A stretch of 60,000 nucleotides of DNA from Membranipora membranacea (Eukaryota; Bryozoa; Gymnolaemata; Cheilostomatida; Membraniporidae). The stretch spans positions 21,490,283 to 21,550,282 of the forward strand of contig OU612066.1 in NCBI GenBank assembly GCA_914767715.1, read 5' to 3'. Made by a program: the position numbers and the translations under genes. The number at the start of each line of letters is the position of its first letter. Within the stretch, counting starts at the first letter, position 1. The notes below the pieces were generated by a model that did no database searches, was not told where the DNA came from, and saw nothing but the letters and a program-made list of their open reading frames with translations. Shown here piece by piece: positions 46,769-58,979 of this stretch.

Positions 46769-49700
46769 CTATGAGATAATCCTGCGTATAGTGTTTCTCA
46801 CAAAACTCTTGACAATCTTAAAACATTTGGTAACTCGTCTCTTTATACCATGCTGAATTCCGCGCGTAGTCGATATCTTAGTAGTAGACTGAGACCGTTT
46901 CTCACCGACTCGTAATTTATCACTAGAAGTATCACACAGAATTTGAGAGCTTTCCTGCTGCACACATGTAGCTGGCTCAGGTTCTATTTCCTCATCAGTT
47001 TCGCATATCGTTTCTCCTGATTCTGAAATAAGGTTAAAGTTTGCCCTCCATCACTGCTATAGTATGTTTGTTTATCGATTTCACATTAGTCTGGTTCAAA
47101 GATTGACAGACCCAATGTAGTGGTCATTGTTTAAGAGTTCATGATTAAAGCTTGGCTAAAGGTCACATATTTTCGTTATCCTTCTTCCATGTGACAGAAA
47201 TTACCAGTTCTAATTAAATGTGTCAAAGTTTCTCACTCACCCTGAGGAACTGTAAGGGTATCATTCTGTTGCTCCTGTATTTTACTCTCCAACCCATCTT
47301 CAGAATATACGATTTCAGCTCTGTAAAATAGAAGTTCACTAGTTAAAAATCACCGGATTCATTTGTTGTGGGGGGGGGGGGGACAGCTCATAATACTGAT
47401 GTTTCCCCCTTTTCAGATTTTCAACGTATATATTGTTCATAGGCATTAGTAATTGGCTGGTTGCTTCATAGTCATTACGATGAAAATGAGGATAAATGGT
47501 ATCACTGTTTACTACAGATCATTTTAACATTATCATGAGTGTTTTCGATTAAACTGCATTGATGCCTTTTATTATTATTGAAAGTGATTGGCACATTGAC
47601 AATATGCGGAATGTTTTGCAAAATACTCATTGAAACTTACACGAAATGGTCCTTTGTGATGGTCTGGTAGAATAGTGTCGAGAGTGACATATCTTGATTT
47701 TCTAGCTGCGTCAGTTCATCGGTGAACTCAAGGAGGCTTAGATTCAATGGCGTTTCTAATTCATTGACGGGATAATCAAAGCCTTCATCGTGCAGAGATG
47801 ATCTGTTCATCAAATCATTCTCGACGCTTTGCCAAATGGATGTATCAAATACTCCAGGTCTAGAAAATAGCACAAAAGTAACCAAATTATATATAGTGAT
47901 CAAGAGCAGACAAGTCAGTTGCCTATTTGTTATCAGTTCCCAATTTGGGACATATTTCCATGCGTGTCTTTTTGGATAGATTTGATTTGGGTACATGTTA
48001 GGAGAGGTATGCCTATCAGAGACTGCCAAATTACATCACTGATTGGACACTTATTCAGCTCTAGTCTAAGTGCTCAGACTCCAAGGCGCAGGGAGTTACT
48101 TGCGCACGCTATCAAACTAGAGGGAGAGGAGTTTGATAGCGTGCGCAAGTAACTCCCTGCGCCTTGGAGTCTGAGCACTTAGACTAATTCGGCTCACATC
48201 ATACTATGTTCAATATTAGTATGATATAAAGATAAAAATGCAAGCTTCTGCCCAAAAAGGCGATTTTTTAGGAGTATAACTATAAGTTGTCTTCTTATTG
48301 TGAATGTAAAGACAATCCTTAAACTTTCTCATATCATATTTTTTATTGACAACTGTCATATTCCTATCGGCTGGGGATGAAAGCTTACACGGTTCTAGTC
48401 AGTTGCATGCAGCTTGCTAGTGCACTGATCTATCTGAATTTGGGTCTCAGCTGTAGTATGATATAAAGAAATAATAAAATAAATACAAGTGACTAGTAGA
48501 ACATCATTAAATGCTCACCTTACATCATGTACCATATTTTGATCAGTCGGGATCTTCAATGACGAGACTTGATCATTAATTTTAAGAGAATCATCTACTA
48601 GCTGATTGAGGCTGTCGATGAGCCGTGTAGTAAATAATGTGTCTGTAGTGAACTCTTCATCGCATGAGAAGGGAGACTCAGTGTCCAAGATGTCTGTGAG
48701 ATCTGAGAATGTAAGAACTAATATGCTACATATCATAAATCGCTATTGATGTCCCGATTTTAGTTGGAGCTTCTCAATAAAAATTAGCAAGATATCTACA
48801 TCTCTTGTCATTGATTGATTGATTGATGAGTACTTTATTATCGATCAAAATACATTTGCAACAAATGACAATGTATATAGTGGATCTGATTTGACATAAA
48901 TCGATAAAAACGACTTCAGTACGTTAGTTAGAAAAAAATTGTTATTCGTTATTTTTCTATCCGGTTGGGTTTCCTCTGCAATCGCTCAATGAAGAGTTAA
49001 ACCTCAAGTACTGTTCTATTTTTCAATGGTTGTATGGCTCATTGGATTCAATACGATGCCATTATTGCAATTGTGAAATGCTTCAGCATAGCAAAACTAT
49101 TAACAAAGGCATAGGATAAATAACTCCCAAATAACAACATAACAAATAACAAAGTCCCTCAGATTAGGATATTTACCATCAGAGAATTCACACATCTGAT
49201 CTTCATCCCGGAAACTTCCCTCCTCAGACCCGTATCCTGCATCTGATTCTGAAATCAAATATGTTTTGATAAGTTTCTAATAAAATTAATTAGTAATCAT
49301 ATATGGTTGAACTTTTTGTATCGATGGCGATAAACCATGTCCGAGCAAGGGGTTAGAGACTCCTTGGTCTGAGCTTCTATCAATGTCTACATAACAGCTG
49401 CTTTGGTATAGGATTTTGCCCCGCGTTGAAAACACCAGGTTATGAAACGGTTCATGTACAAGATCAGCTGCTTCAATGATTCGCATCATCATCACGACAA
49501 TAATGTGTTTTTGAAATTTAGACTCACCTTTCTGGCTTTTGCAGATAACTGCATCCTCTAAATCACTCACATCCTGCTGCTGGCCCTTGTGATCATCATC
49601 GATATCACTCCACAACCTCGTGCTAACTACCTCACTACTACAATGATTGAAATGTGTGATATGTTATTCAACTCTCACTGATAAAGTCACCTAGTAGTGT

Positions 49701-50060
49701 CACTACCGCTTGTACTACTTTCTCATTGTGTCGTTGTGCACTCAGAAGGCAGCGATTGCATCATCTTTAAAAGCGTAACGCTGCTGATGACACGTCATCT
49801 TCGGTTAAAATCTGATGGATTTTTTTAGAGTTCACAGTCATTGCATTATCAATTTTTAATATCAATTGATGAAGTGAAGAACCCTAACCCCTAACAAATT
49901 AAGGCCAATTTCCAAATATGATAAGTTGATTACCATTGGAAAAGAGTTTAAAACTTACCTACTATCGATTTAATAACAGCAGTAATGAGAATAACAAGTA
50001 AACTTACATAGCAGTTCTGTATATTTCTTCTTGTTGATAATATTCGTTATAGGAAGACAT
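46769..50060 (-). CDS. Acidic orphan gene, copy 2 (intact, 316 aa)
   Basis: Seven exons on the minus strand, all GT-AG and in phase: 50008-50060 (ATG), 49528-49616, 49177-49248, 48519-48702, 47641-47859, 47241-47320, 46769-47022 (TAG). The protein starts MSSYNEYYQQEEIYRTAM, is rich in Asp/Glu/Ser through the middle (e.g. WSDIDDDHKG, GYGSEEGSFRDEDQM), has a leucine-rich helical stretch (LETPLNLSLLEF) and ends in a basic, amphipathic tail (CFKIVKSFVRNTIRRIIS). I see no signal peptide, membrane segment or known domain. Three copies with the same splice pattern, differing mostly by substitutions and in-frame indels, make it a real gene family rather than chance frames. It stands head to head with TRIM-like copy 3, about 1.4 kb apart. 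Function unknown. Confidence 0.75.
48063..48187. mobile_element. Palindromic MITE, copy 2
   Basis: Same element and insertion site as 7969-8094. The right target duplication has drifted (ttcggctc against ttcagctc). Confidence 0.75.
48808..48925 (-). mobile_element. 3' tail of a retroelement, copy 2
   Basis: Same position in intron 3 and nearly the same sequence as 8689-8810, with the same ATCA-type tail, so the insertion is older than the duplication. Confidence 0.5.
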
Positions 50061-51498
50061 GTTCATGTAGTTATCACTTGATTTCTATGGAATTTTACAG
50101 AGAATAACAAAAACACAGCTTTTTCAGTCGGTTGCTTATTTCTGATTGTTGTGCTCAACCTTCAGTCATCATTGTGTTTAAAGTTGTGTCATGGCGCATC
50201 TCATTCAATTGTTGGCGGTTATTACTCTAGGTCACTCGATTTCGATAAGGAGTTGTCCTCTCATTATTAGATTATGTGATTAATAATTATTATGATAAAT
50301 ATAGGATGATATTACTTCATATTCAAAAATTAAAAAAGAAATTATGTATTTTATTTCTATGATGTGAATATGACGTCCAGGATGATATTGACTGCCAGAT
50401 AAAATTGTGTTTATATTATTATGTTTACGTCCCTTTACGAAATTCTTTAGATTCTCCAAACTGACTTCTTGGTGTTCTATATGAATATAAATACCATGAA
50501 TGAACTTTTTCATGAAACTTCCATTCCATATTATTCTGGCATCACTACATGCTGGTGTCAACTAATGCTGGTTTAAAATTTAGTTTGGTTTCATAAGATT
50601 TTTTTTTCCATGTTGTAAGATAACTATCCTTGTCTGTGCTGAGTCGCAGCATAAAATATGGCTAGTGCAGACTGCAACCTTTCATCACGATATCAGACAG
50701 TTTTATCTATTTAATGGGTACACGTTGGTCACATCAGTTTCATGTTAAAAGGGATGTTTTATTTTCAGAATAACTGAAATGTGACTAACTGTACAATGAT
50801 ATTCAGAACTAGAAGGATATACACATTGTGGTATTATTAACGTAGAAGGGCCATGGAGTAGCTAATACATATCAGTGGATAGATATATACACCCTATCTG
50901 ATATGTGAAGGTTACCGTAACTTGAAAGGGTGAGTTTTCATAATCATTCCTTTCTTTTCCTTTAGGACCCGGTAGTAGTAAGAGTGTCCTCAGCATATGA
51001 AGTTCTGTCTGGGATCTAAAGGTTGCTTGTTATGATCTTGGGAGATGTAGAAAGTTTAGTTTCAAAGATTTGGATTTAAGGCTTGGAACCAATTGTATTC
51101 ATCAGCTCGATAACAATTCACATTCATTGTTTTTGGCAGTCATTACCCCTAACAAAGCTGAAAAACTTGCAATTTTTGTGTAACAATTAATCGAAACAAG
51201 GAAATTTGCCCCTCATCATTTACACTATGCCAGATATATCACAGTTAACCCAGTGACACCTATTCCAATTATTCACATTCAATATTTGAGCACCTGGCAA
51301 TTTATATCTAAGCTGATTGCTATTATCTATCGCCACTGATGTGAATAAATTCCTTTTTTTTAGTCCATTTCATTGTATGTTATTGATCAATATTAAACAA
51401 TTGACGCTTACAGGTTAACTTCTATCAATCAATAACATATAAACTGTTTTGTTTAGCTTTTTTGTCAGGCTATTGAGATAAGACTGTTAACTCATTAC
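50061..51498. promoter_or_regulatory. Divergent intergenic region, orphan copy 2 / TRIM-like copy 3
   Basis: Contains the conserved orphan upstream block (about 50125-50225) and, at the other end, the TRIM-like upstream block. No credible exon. Candidate shared promoter region for the divergent pair. Confidence 0.35.
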
Positions 51499-54400
51499 AC
51501 AGCAGTCTGCAGTCACAGCTTGAACAAGGAGGTTATTAACAAGCAGTGGAGATTTAGAGAGAACTACACACAGAGAGGTTACAGGATATAACCATTGAGA
51601 ATATCATGTCAGTAATATGTACAATCAAGGTGGTAGATCTCTCTCTAACTCTTTTAGGGTGTTGAACAACTAATCGCCTTGTTCAATTTTGTATCACTGC
51701 TTACTCTAATTAGGGATTAGGGTAGCAAATAATGGCATTTTATAGTCAACCAACTGAGATCTCAATTATGGAGAGCTATATTACCAGATTTTTAGTCACC
51801 CTTCTGTTAATATACATACACAGGTCATGTTCACAGCAGGCACTTTGCAAATAAAATTCATTATTTGGGAGGGGCAGGGAGAAAGAGCGAATTTAAAAGA
51901 GTCTCCTCACTTCGGTGGTAACACTTGGATGTGATTCTCAGTTTGCTATAGATGGCGATGTGCGCCTTCACCTGAGCAAGCAAGCACACCCACATATGGA
52001 GAGGCAGGGCTTCCCCTGATCTTCTTGTTCTAAGTATTGTTATTAGCAATATTATGTCGATAATTTATTCATACTTTTAGATCCACTGAGTGACACAGCA
52101 TCATATAAGAGAAATGGCCGTCTCAGTAGCAGAAGATGCACCACATCTGGTAACATGTGGTAACTGCCTCGAGGAAGAGGGGTTTATCCATAACCCCATG
52201 TTTCTGCCCTGTGATCATGTCTGCTGTGAGACTTGTCTGAGGAGGCAACTCAAGAAGTCTGATGTAATCGAATGCAGAGTTTGTCAGTAAGTATTAGCTT
52301 CACAGAGCCTCTAATATGACAGCATTTCTAAGAACAGTATTGCAATCAGTCTCTGATTCGAACTTTCAACTACGTATTATATTGTTGTGTAGCTCCACAT
52401 TGATTCAACTTATCTAGTCAGATGATTAACACCATTAATCTGTATCCAATTTAAAACATTTCCTTCACATAATTTCCTGTTGTCCCGGAAAGGGGGCGGG
52501 GCTGTGTTGGTGGGAGAGCTGGCAGGATAGAACAAGTGGGATGCGTTTCGGGAAGGTCTAAGTGGCATGGTTGGCTTAATGGTACTGGCCACATGTATCC
52601 TTCAGTAATTCAATTGTAACATTACTCCGCTCGATAATTGATTCAGTATGACATAATGCGCAACATTTCTTGATTTGCAGAAACATGTGCAAAGTGGTTA
52701 TAGACAACCTTCCCTCAGCCCTAGAGAATGTTCACCCAGTTACTTTCTGTGAGCCGTGCGAGAAAAGTGGGAAACTCAAGATGACTGCCAACACTTACTG
52801 TCTGACCTGTGAACATAAGTTCTGTGCTGCTCATCAGAAGGTAAATACCAATCGTGAACTTTTCTATGGGTGTCTGTTAAACAGGTTTGAGAAATAATTT
52901 TGTAATTTGAACAGCATTATCAGTGATTGCTATGGAAGGAATGAGTAATATATAGATATATATTATGTTGATATATATAACTCTATGGTGAAACATTAAT
53001 GTAAAAGGGAGGGAGAGAACTTTGCTTTATGTCTATTAAGGATCAAGTTTTTGATATTTTTGTAATTTACAGCTTCACATTGAGCTAAACTGGCATCATG
53101 AGACTCAGAATATAAAGGAGTACATGAGATCAACCTCAACAGTAGATCAGCAGAAGTTCTGTGAGACCCACAAAGATCAAGTCATCGGATTCGGTTGCTC
53201 AAAGTGTGCACAGGTTTACTGTTTTGAGTGTGTGTCCTCTGTTGGCCTTTGCAAAAATGGTGAGTGACAATTCCAGTAACAGTGGTAGTATGAGTTCCAT
53301 TTTATTGTAATTGCAGTCTCGATAACCTGATCAAAAATTTGTTCTCCCTCTGAAACTGAGGAGCCAACTCCTGACATCATAATTATCATTTCGCCTATCG
53401 GGGCCTCCACAGGAGGTGGGTCTCTTAATTAAAAAAATAAAAAGCAAAATTATTTTCTATTTGTCCCTTGTTCAGTAAGTAAGACCTGCTAGTGATCTTG
53501 TTCCCGACGTGTTCACACCCTTGACAATACCCTTGACCGCATGTTCCTACTACTTCAAAATACACTCCTGCAATTTTATAAAGTTATGATCATCACATTG
53601 AAGTTTACTCATAATGTTAAATATTCCATCAATCTTAACATGTACCATAGATTATTAGATTAGACCAGCTTTTTCAATGCCATATACCAAATCTGATAGA
53701 TTTGAGTTTTCTTATTACCCTCTAGGTTCTAACCACAAGCTCATGTCTTTAAAAGAGCTCTCAGCTGAGGTGAAGAGATTACTGGAGCCTAAGAAGAAGG
53801 AATGTGAAGAGCTGTTTGATAAATGGTCAGCTGTGATGAAGGAGGCAGCGATCACTCTGTCTAACTGGGATACAGAAACTGAGAAAGGAGTCAAAATTAT
53901 TGATGATACAGAGGAGAAACAGGTATTGTGATCATGCAGAAAAATTTAATACCAAAACTGATGGGGGGAATTTTTCTTACCAAGTTTTCTACCTAATTAT
54001 TCAGGAGGTTCAAAAGTTTGAACACCACAGCAAAACATTTATAATCTGAGTGAGCCTGAAAAATGATTTTATCTGCCTCATTTTGAATTTTTTCAGGACT
54101 GAATAACACTGTAGAACCATTCCGTGGTCAAATTGTGCTATTAGCAGCCTTTACATGTCTACTTAATCTCTTTCTTTTATAGATAAAAGCTATCAGAGAG
54201 AAATATGGAAAATTGAAGGAGGAGTATATCACAAACAGAAACAGCACAAAAGATAAGCTAACAGAATATATAGAGAAGGATGCTGGACTAAAACTCACTG
54301 AGTTTCATGAACAGATTAAAATTTTGCGGTCTGATTTGTCTAAACAACACTGTGTAAGTTACTCTATTTCAATATGGTGGAACCGACATTTAGAAAAGCC

Positions 54401-56326
54401 AAACAATGGGGGCCAATGACTCTACAGCTATGTCAACAAGCTGTATAGATGCTGTTTTTTTTTGCTGAAATTGGCGATGGCTTTTTTAGTTGCAAACAAG
54501 GAAAGATAGAAAATACATTTACAGTCATTAGTAACAGGAACCGCCCTGCCCGAATTGAGACATCAGAATTGTCCCCACACTGAAATTAAGGGGACAACTT
54601 CAGTATAATGTCTTACAATTTCATAGTTTTATACTGTTAACTCATGTTATCGATCAGGTTGAAGCTTATTAAATAACCTTAAAGTGGTTACCTTTACACA
54701 TTTATGATTTTCTCTCATTGGAATACTTGAATACCAGACTTATTTGAGTTAATGAGTGTGTGTGGTTACTAAAAGTTTTTACATCTTCTTTCTTTCCTTT
54801 CTTATCTTACAGGTTGACTTGCTGCAAACAAAGAATGAGTTAGAAGCTAAACTAAATGATATGGCTGTTAAAGGATTTCAAGGTCTGGTGGTGGAAAACC
54901 AACAACAGATCCAGACCAATGGTAAGCCTCTAATTTTCCTAGTGGGAGCCTCGCCACACAATGTGCAAGCGCTACAAAGCAACAGTTTCATGAAAAATTT
55001 CTGTAAGATTATATTTTTAGTGGAAATGTACGGCCCTACTAGCTGTAAAACAAACCTGTCAGTAATGTGTAAATGAATAATCCTGAAAAAGCGATAAAAA
55101 TGCTTCTTGCCTATAGACATATCATCATAATTAATCACAGGGTTAGATGATATAGTTCTAATGATTGCTGGATTTGTTGTAATTCTGGTGCATCAACACA
55201 ACATGCAATATAAGTGGTCAGTCATTTACTGTGTTTCAGATTCTGACACCACAGAGATAAACGCTGCTCTGGTACCAACAGACGACTTTTTGATCGGTGA
55301 TGACCTCATGAGAAGTAGAAAACCTCCGACCTCGATACGGCTGGTTAAGCAGCTTGCAGACAATAACGGTTGCTGGACATCATGTAGTTATAAAGGTGTG
55401 ACTTATGTAGGTCTCTACAGCGGCTCAATCAACAGAATAGATAAAGCTGGTAACAAGACAGCAGACTTCATCAAACTTCCCAGTATCATCATCACCATAA
55501 GAGCTCATCAGGATCGACTCTACATTCTCATGTACGGAGAGCCTTACAAGATCTATGTGTATGATCTAAATGGTCAACAGATCACCTCCTGGGATCACAC
55601 TGACCGCAATGGCAACTTCATCGGCAACAAACTTTGTATTGTAAGAAACAAGATTTTTGCTGCTGATGCCACCAATAAGAGAATCACTAACTATAATCTC
55701 AATGGGAAAGTGATGAGACAGATTCCATGTCCTACAATCCCGACCAACATCGGCATATCCATGTGTTCAGCAGGAGAAGACTCTGTCATCATCATCACCA
55801 CTTACTCACCTGCTCAGGTTTTCAAGTTCAACATGATCACAGAGACTGTACTCTGGACAACAAGCCTCACAGCAAAACCATTCTCTGTAGCCTGCAGTAA
55901 TGGTGTAGTACTGGTCAGTGGAGATGGATACCTCGGCAGTAAGAGAGGTGTATGGATAGAAGGTCTAAATGCAGCGACTGGTAAGAACTTAACTCGTTAA
56001 ATTATATTATATACATGTAGGTCTTCCATACAACAATAGAGTTCTACAAAGTCCCGGTTAGGGATTGGAGGATCAGTACCCTCATCGAAGCAACCAAACC
56101 ACCAGTTAAATGTACGGATTTTGTTACCAGATCTGTGCGGTCTACTAATGTATGCATATTACTTTCTTATCCTCTATTGCAAATTTCAGGTGAACACATA
56201 ACAGAATTTAATGATCAAGAAGGAGTACAGACTCAAGTGTGTGATTTATGGACAGAGAATAACAGACTGCTGGTGCCCAGTTTTCAGCAGAGCATTGTGC
56301 TGTGTTATGAACTTCTCTATGATTAA
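51499..56326 (+). CDS. TRIM-NHL-like RING/B-box/coiled-coil/beta-propeller protein, copy 3
   Basis: Exons: leader to 51607 (donor gtcagt), 52081-52286 (ATG 52114), 52681-52840, 53073-53259, 53726-53922, 54183-54353, 54813-54921, 55240-55980, 56190-56326. Exon lengths equal copy 2 except one extra codon in the propeller exon; product 624 aa. RING, both B-boxes, coiled coil and propeller are all intact. RING ligands and the IFAADATNKRITNYNLNGK propeller stretch are identical to copy 2. Differences cluster in propeller surface segments (e.g. after VKQLA and around the VIITT region) and near the C-terminus (SSYHQHSV against PSFQQSIV). This pattern suits paralogues that have diverged in what they bind. 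Expected role: E3 ubiquitin ligase or RNA-binding regulator; not provable here. Confidence 0.85.
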
Positions 56327-56418
56327 TGTTTAGCTTTCAGTAACTTTATATAGGCGGTGAACTTCTATATAAATTATGATTCACACAAGACCGTTGCCCA
56401 CTTAATGAATACATTTCT

Positions 56419-56424
56419 AATAAA
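56419..56424 (+). promoter_or_regulatory. Polyadenylation signal AATAAA
   Basis: 93 bases after the copy 3 stop codon, in the same context as in copy 2. Confidence 0.6.
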
Positions 56425-56544
56425 CTAAATTTAGTTTTAGATATTTTTAGGTCAACCTATCACCATAAAGCTCACCACCATCAAGGCCGAAAAACTTTAT
56501 ACTTCATAGAGTTCAACCAAGTTAAATCATTAACTGTTACTGTT

Positions 56545-57720
56545 ATGTTACGTTAATGTCTGTATGTATTAATTAGCTTCTGGTACTGAACTCTACTTGG
56601 GTCTTGGAGAGTGATGTTTGTCATAAAAAATTGCCCTGCTATTATAAATTATTATGGGAATTCTCTAGTCAATTTCAAATTATATAATTTATACCTTGCT
56701 TAATTAGTAGTGTCCCAAGGGGGTCTTTCAATTAAGAACAGCAATCCAACAACCTGTAAGTGCCCGAGTCGAGAATGAGACTCCTTGCAGGTCAGACTCA
56801 CTCCCAGAGTGTTCAATGGAATTATGGTGTTCTCTCTTTTTAATTACACCTGTCCTGCTTGTGTGGGTCCCTGTTCTTGATTGGATACGTGAGTTTGTGT
56901 GTGTTTCAACCAAAACATACTGTGTGAAAAGATGTTTTATAAAACAAATACGTTTGCCGCTTGATTTCACCCAAAGGCCCCCTGCAGTGAAAGAATGAGA
57001 GAAAGAATGAGAGAATGGAAGGCAGACAGATAAAAATAGCATACCTGCACTTTACCTATATGTATCTTCTTATAAACAGTCATCTGAAGTCTTTACCATT
57101 GAAAATGTGTGAAAACCACTGATACTTGATACAATGACCAATTTTGCTAGGTCATCAGGATGTCACAGAGGCAGCACAGTCTCTTCATCGGTAAAGTCAG
57201 CTTTTCCCGTTCACGAGCGTCACTGATGTACCAATAATATTTAAAATTTTCATTTACGACTTTATCACCAATTTTTATCATTTCCTGTCATGCTTGTGTG
57301 TTTACAAAATGGGACATTTTCGTTGGCTCTACAACACTTTGTTTACAAAATTGATCTGAATGATTGGCTCAGGGAAAATGTAGGTGTGGCTTTTTTTGTG
57401 CATCATTTGGTGATAAAGTCGTAAATGAAATTTTTGCATTATTGGTACACCAGTGACGCTCGTGAATGGGAAAAAGCTGACTTTACTGATGAAGAGGCTG
57501 TGCTGACTCTGTTCTGACTTGAATACTTTTTCATTTTGGCCAAACTAGTAAGTTAGTATGGTTCTCACATATTTTGTGTAGAATATTTCTATTACTGCTG
57601 TTTTATTGTTTACACAGAGAATTAAAATGCAACCATGAATTTTTAATATGTGGACCTTCTTTCACTCTTTTCATTCCCTCTTTCATTCTGGGCTGCAGAA
57701 CATCTGTGGTTTCACCACAA
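56545..57720. repeat. Unit-4 repeat block (repeat X piece, 45.5-kb block, foldback block)
   Basis: In order it holds a shortened repeat X (to ~56715), the block shared with 45500-45770 (to ~56915) and the block shared with 2798-3540 (56972-57700). The open frames here are shadows of these repeats. Confidence 0.6.
57163..57512. mobile_element. Foldback element with long arms, copy 2
   Basis: Related to 2983-3328, with matching outer arms but a different loop and a partly lost left inner arm. Confidence 0.65.
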
Positions 57721-58112
57721 CTGTAAGCTGACAAGTCATTTCTTGAGCGGCTGTCGCCAGACTTTATGATTGAAATATGCTAGTTTTGTTCTCTTTTAGA
57801 CTCTTGAACTCAACTCAGTAAATATATGATTGACGCTTAATGTTTTAGAATAATGTCCATCTCATATTGAAGCCGAAATTCCGATGGTTGATATCATTTT
57901 ATTGGGATAAAAATCTCTATTTTTTATCTTAAATTGATCACCTTTCAGTTATGTTAACATCTTGTGCGTTTGTGGTTACCTGGTGGTTTTTTCTTCCCTG
58001 AATATGCTAAGAAATTGAGAGTAAAATAAAGTGCATGGTGACACTGACCCTGAGTTGAAAATGATAGTTTGCAGGCGGTATAATATTGATTGAACTTTGA
58101 CTTGTTAGGCCC
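57721..58112. other. No exon seen
   Basis: Would correspond to C18orf63-like introns or upstream exons, but no exon a-e homology is recognisable. Confidence 0.35.
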
Positions 58113-58579
58113 AGTAAGGACGAAGCCTCAAATCTTATAATTCCTGACAAAGCAGAGGGTGAAAAGTATGACCCTCACCAATGACCTCTGCTCCTGCCAC
58201 TATCCCTCAATATGTAGGGATAAATCTCAAACTATCCGTTAAACTCTCCGCTCTTGCGCCATCTGTTAAAGAAAACTTACAGTAAGCAGAAGTACGGTAG
58301 TTCTCCCTACAGCTGTTAAATCTAAGGCTACATGATACACACTGGTCGCTTATACTACTAGAATGAGGATCTCTTTTTGCCAAATATTGTGTTGACAATG
58401 TTGTGCAACAACACTGGAATGTAGATCAAGCTTAAAGGCCGAGCCCAATGAAGTTCTAAGTGTTGTCATGTTTTATTTTAGGTGATGAGCTTTCAGATGA
58501 GCCATTGGACAAGATTCTACAAATACCACAACCAGATCTGCTGATGCAAAACATGACATCTCTATCAAACAGTCAATAA
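58113..58579 (+). pseudogene. C18orf63-like gene, last two exons (unit 4)
   Basis: Exon f (58113-about 58281) aligns with 24931-25131 but has an early in-frame TAA (at the LIxIPD region) and lacks internal codons. The final exon (58482-58579; acceptor tttattttag, stop TAA) is clean: S-DELSDEPLDKILQIPQPD and so on, in the phase exon f of unit 2 requires. The intact final exon is thus separated from the better body of the gene by 33 kb. AATAAA follows at 58689. Exons a-e are missing here. Confidence 0.65.
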
Positions 58580-58720
58580 ATTCAGTCTTGACTTTCTGAC
58601 GTCATAGATAGTGTTTAACATTTGCCACTAATGGTTTTTACTGTTTGTATTATTCATTGTTATTTGTTTGTTTCTAGCAAAAATATTCAATAAAATTTAA
58701 GGTGTTTGTAGCCTGATATC

Positions 58721-58917
58721 TTATTCACTCATTCCATAGTTTTTGAGGGGATCTGTACCATCACTCCCCTCATCAGCTTCATCAGATTGGTTTATCGCAG
58801 TCGGCGCGTTGTCGTCCTTTGATGCGATGTGTCGATATGAGACAGTAGTTGTGACGGCAAGAGTTTCCAATCTTGTAACATCGATGAGCAGATGAGTGTC
58901 ATTGTACATAATCATTG
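58721..58917 (-). CDS. Possible last exon of an unknown minus-strand gene
   Basis: The minus strand has an acceptor (ccttgtttag) just above 58917. It then has an open frame of about 65 codons with ordinary composition (Thr/Val-rich start, acidic SDEADEGSDG near the end) and a stop at 58721. It is not related to the orphan gene that occupies this position in the other units. No family recognised; the frame may be chance. Confidence 0.25.
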
Positions 58918-58979
58918 TCTAAACAAGGATGTCCTTTACATAAGGAATGTTATTCTTGGGTTGTTAGTACAGCTTGAGG

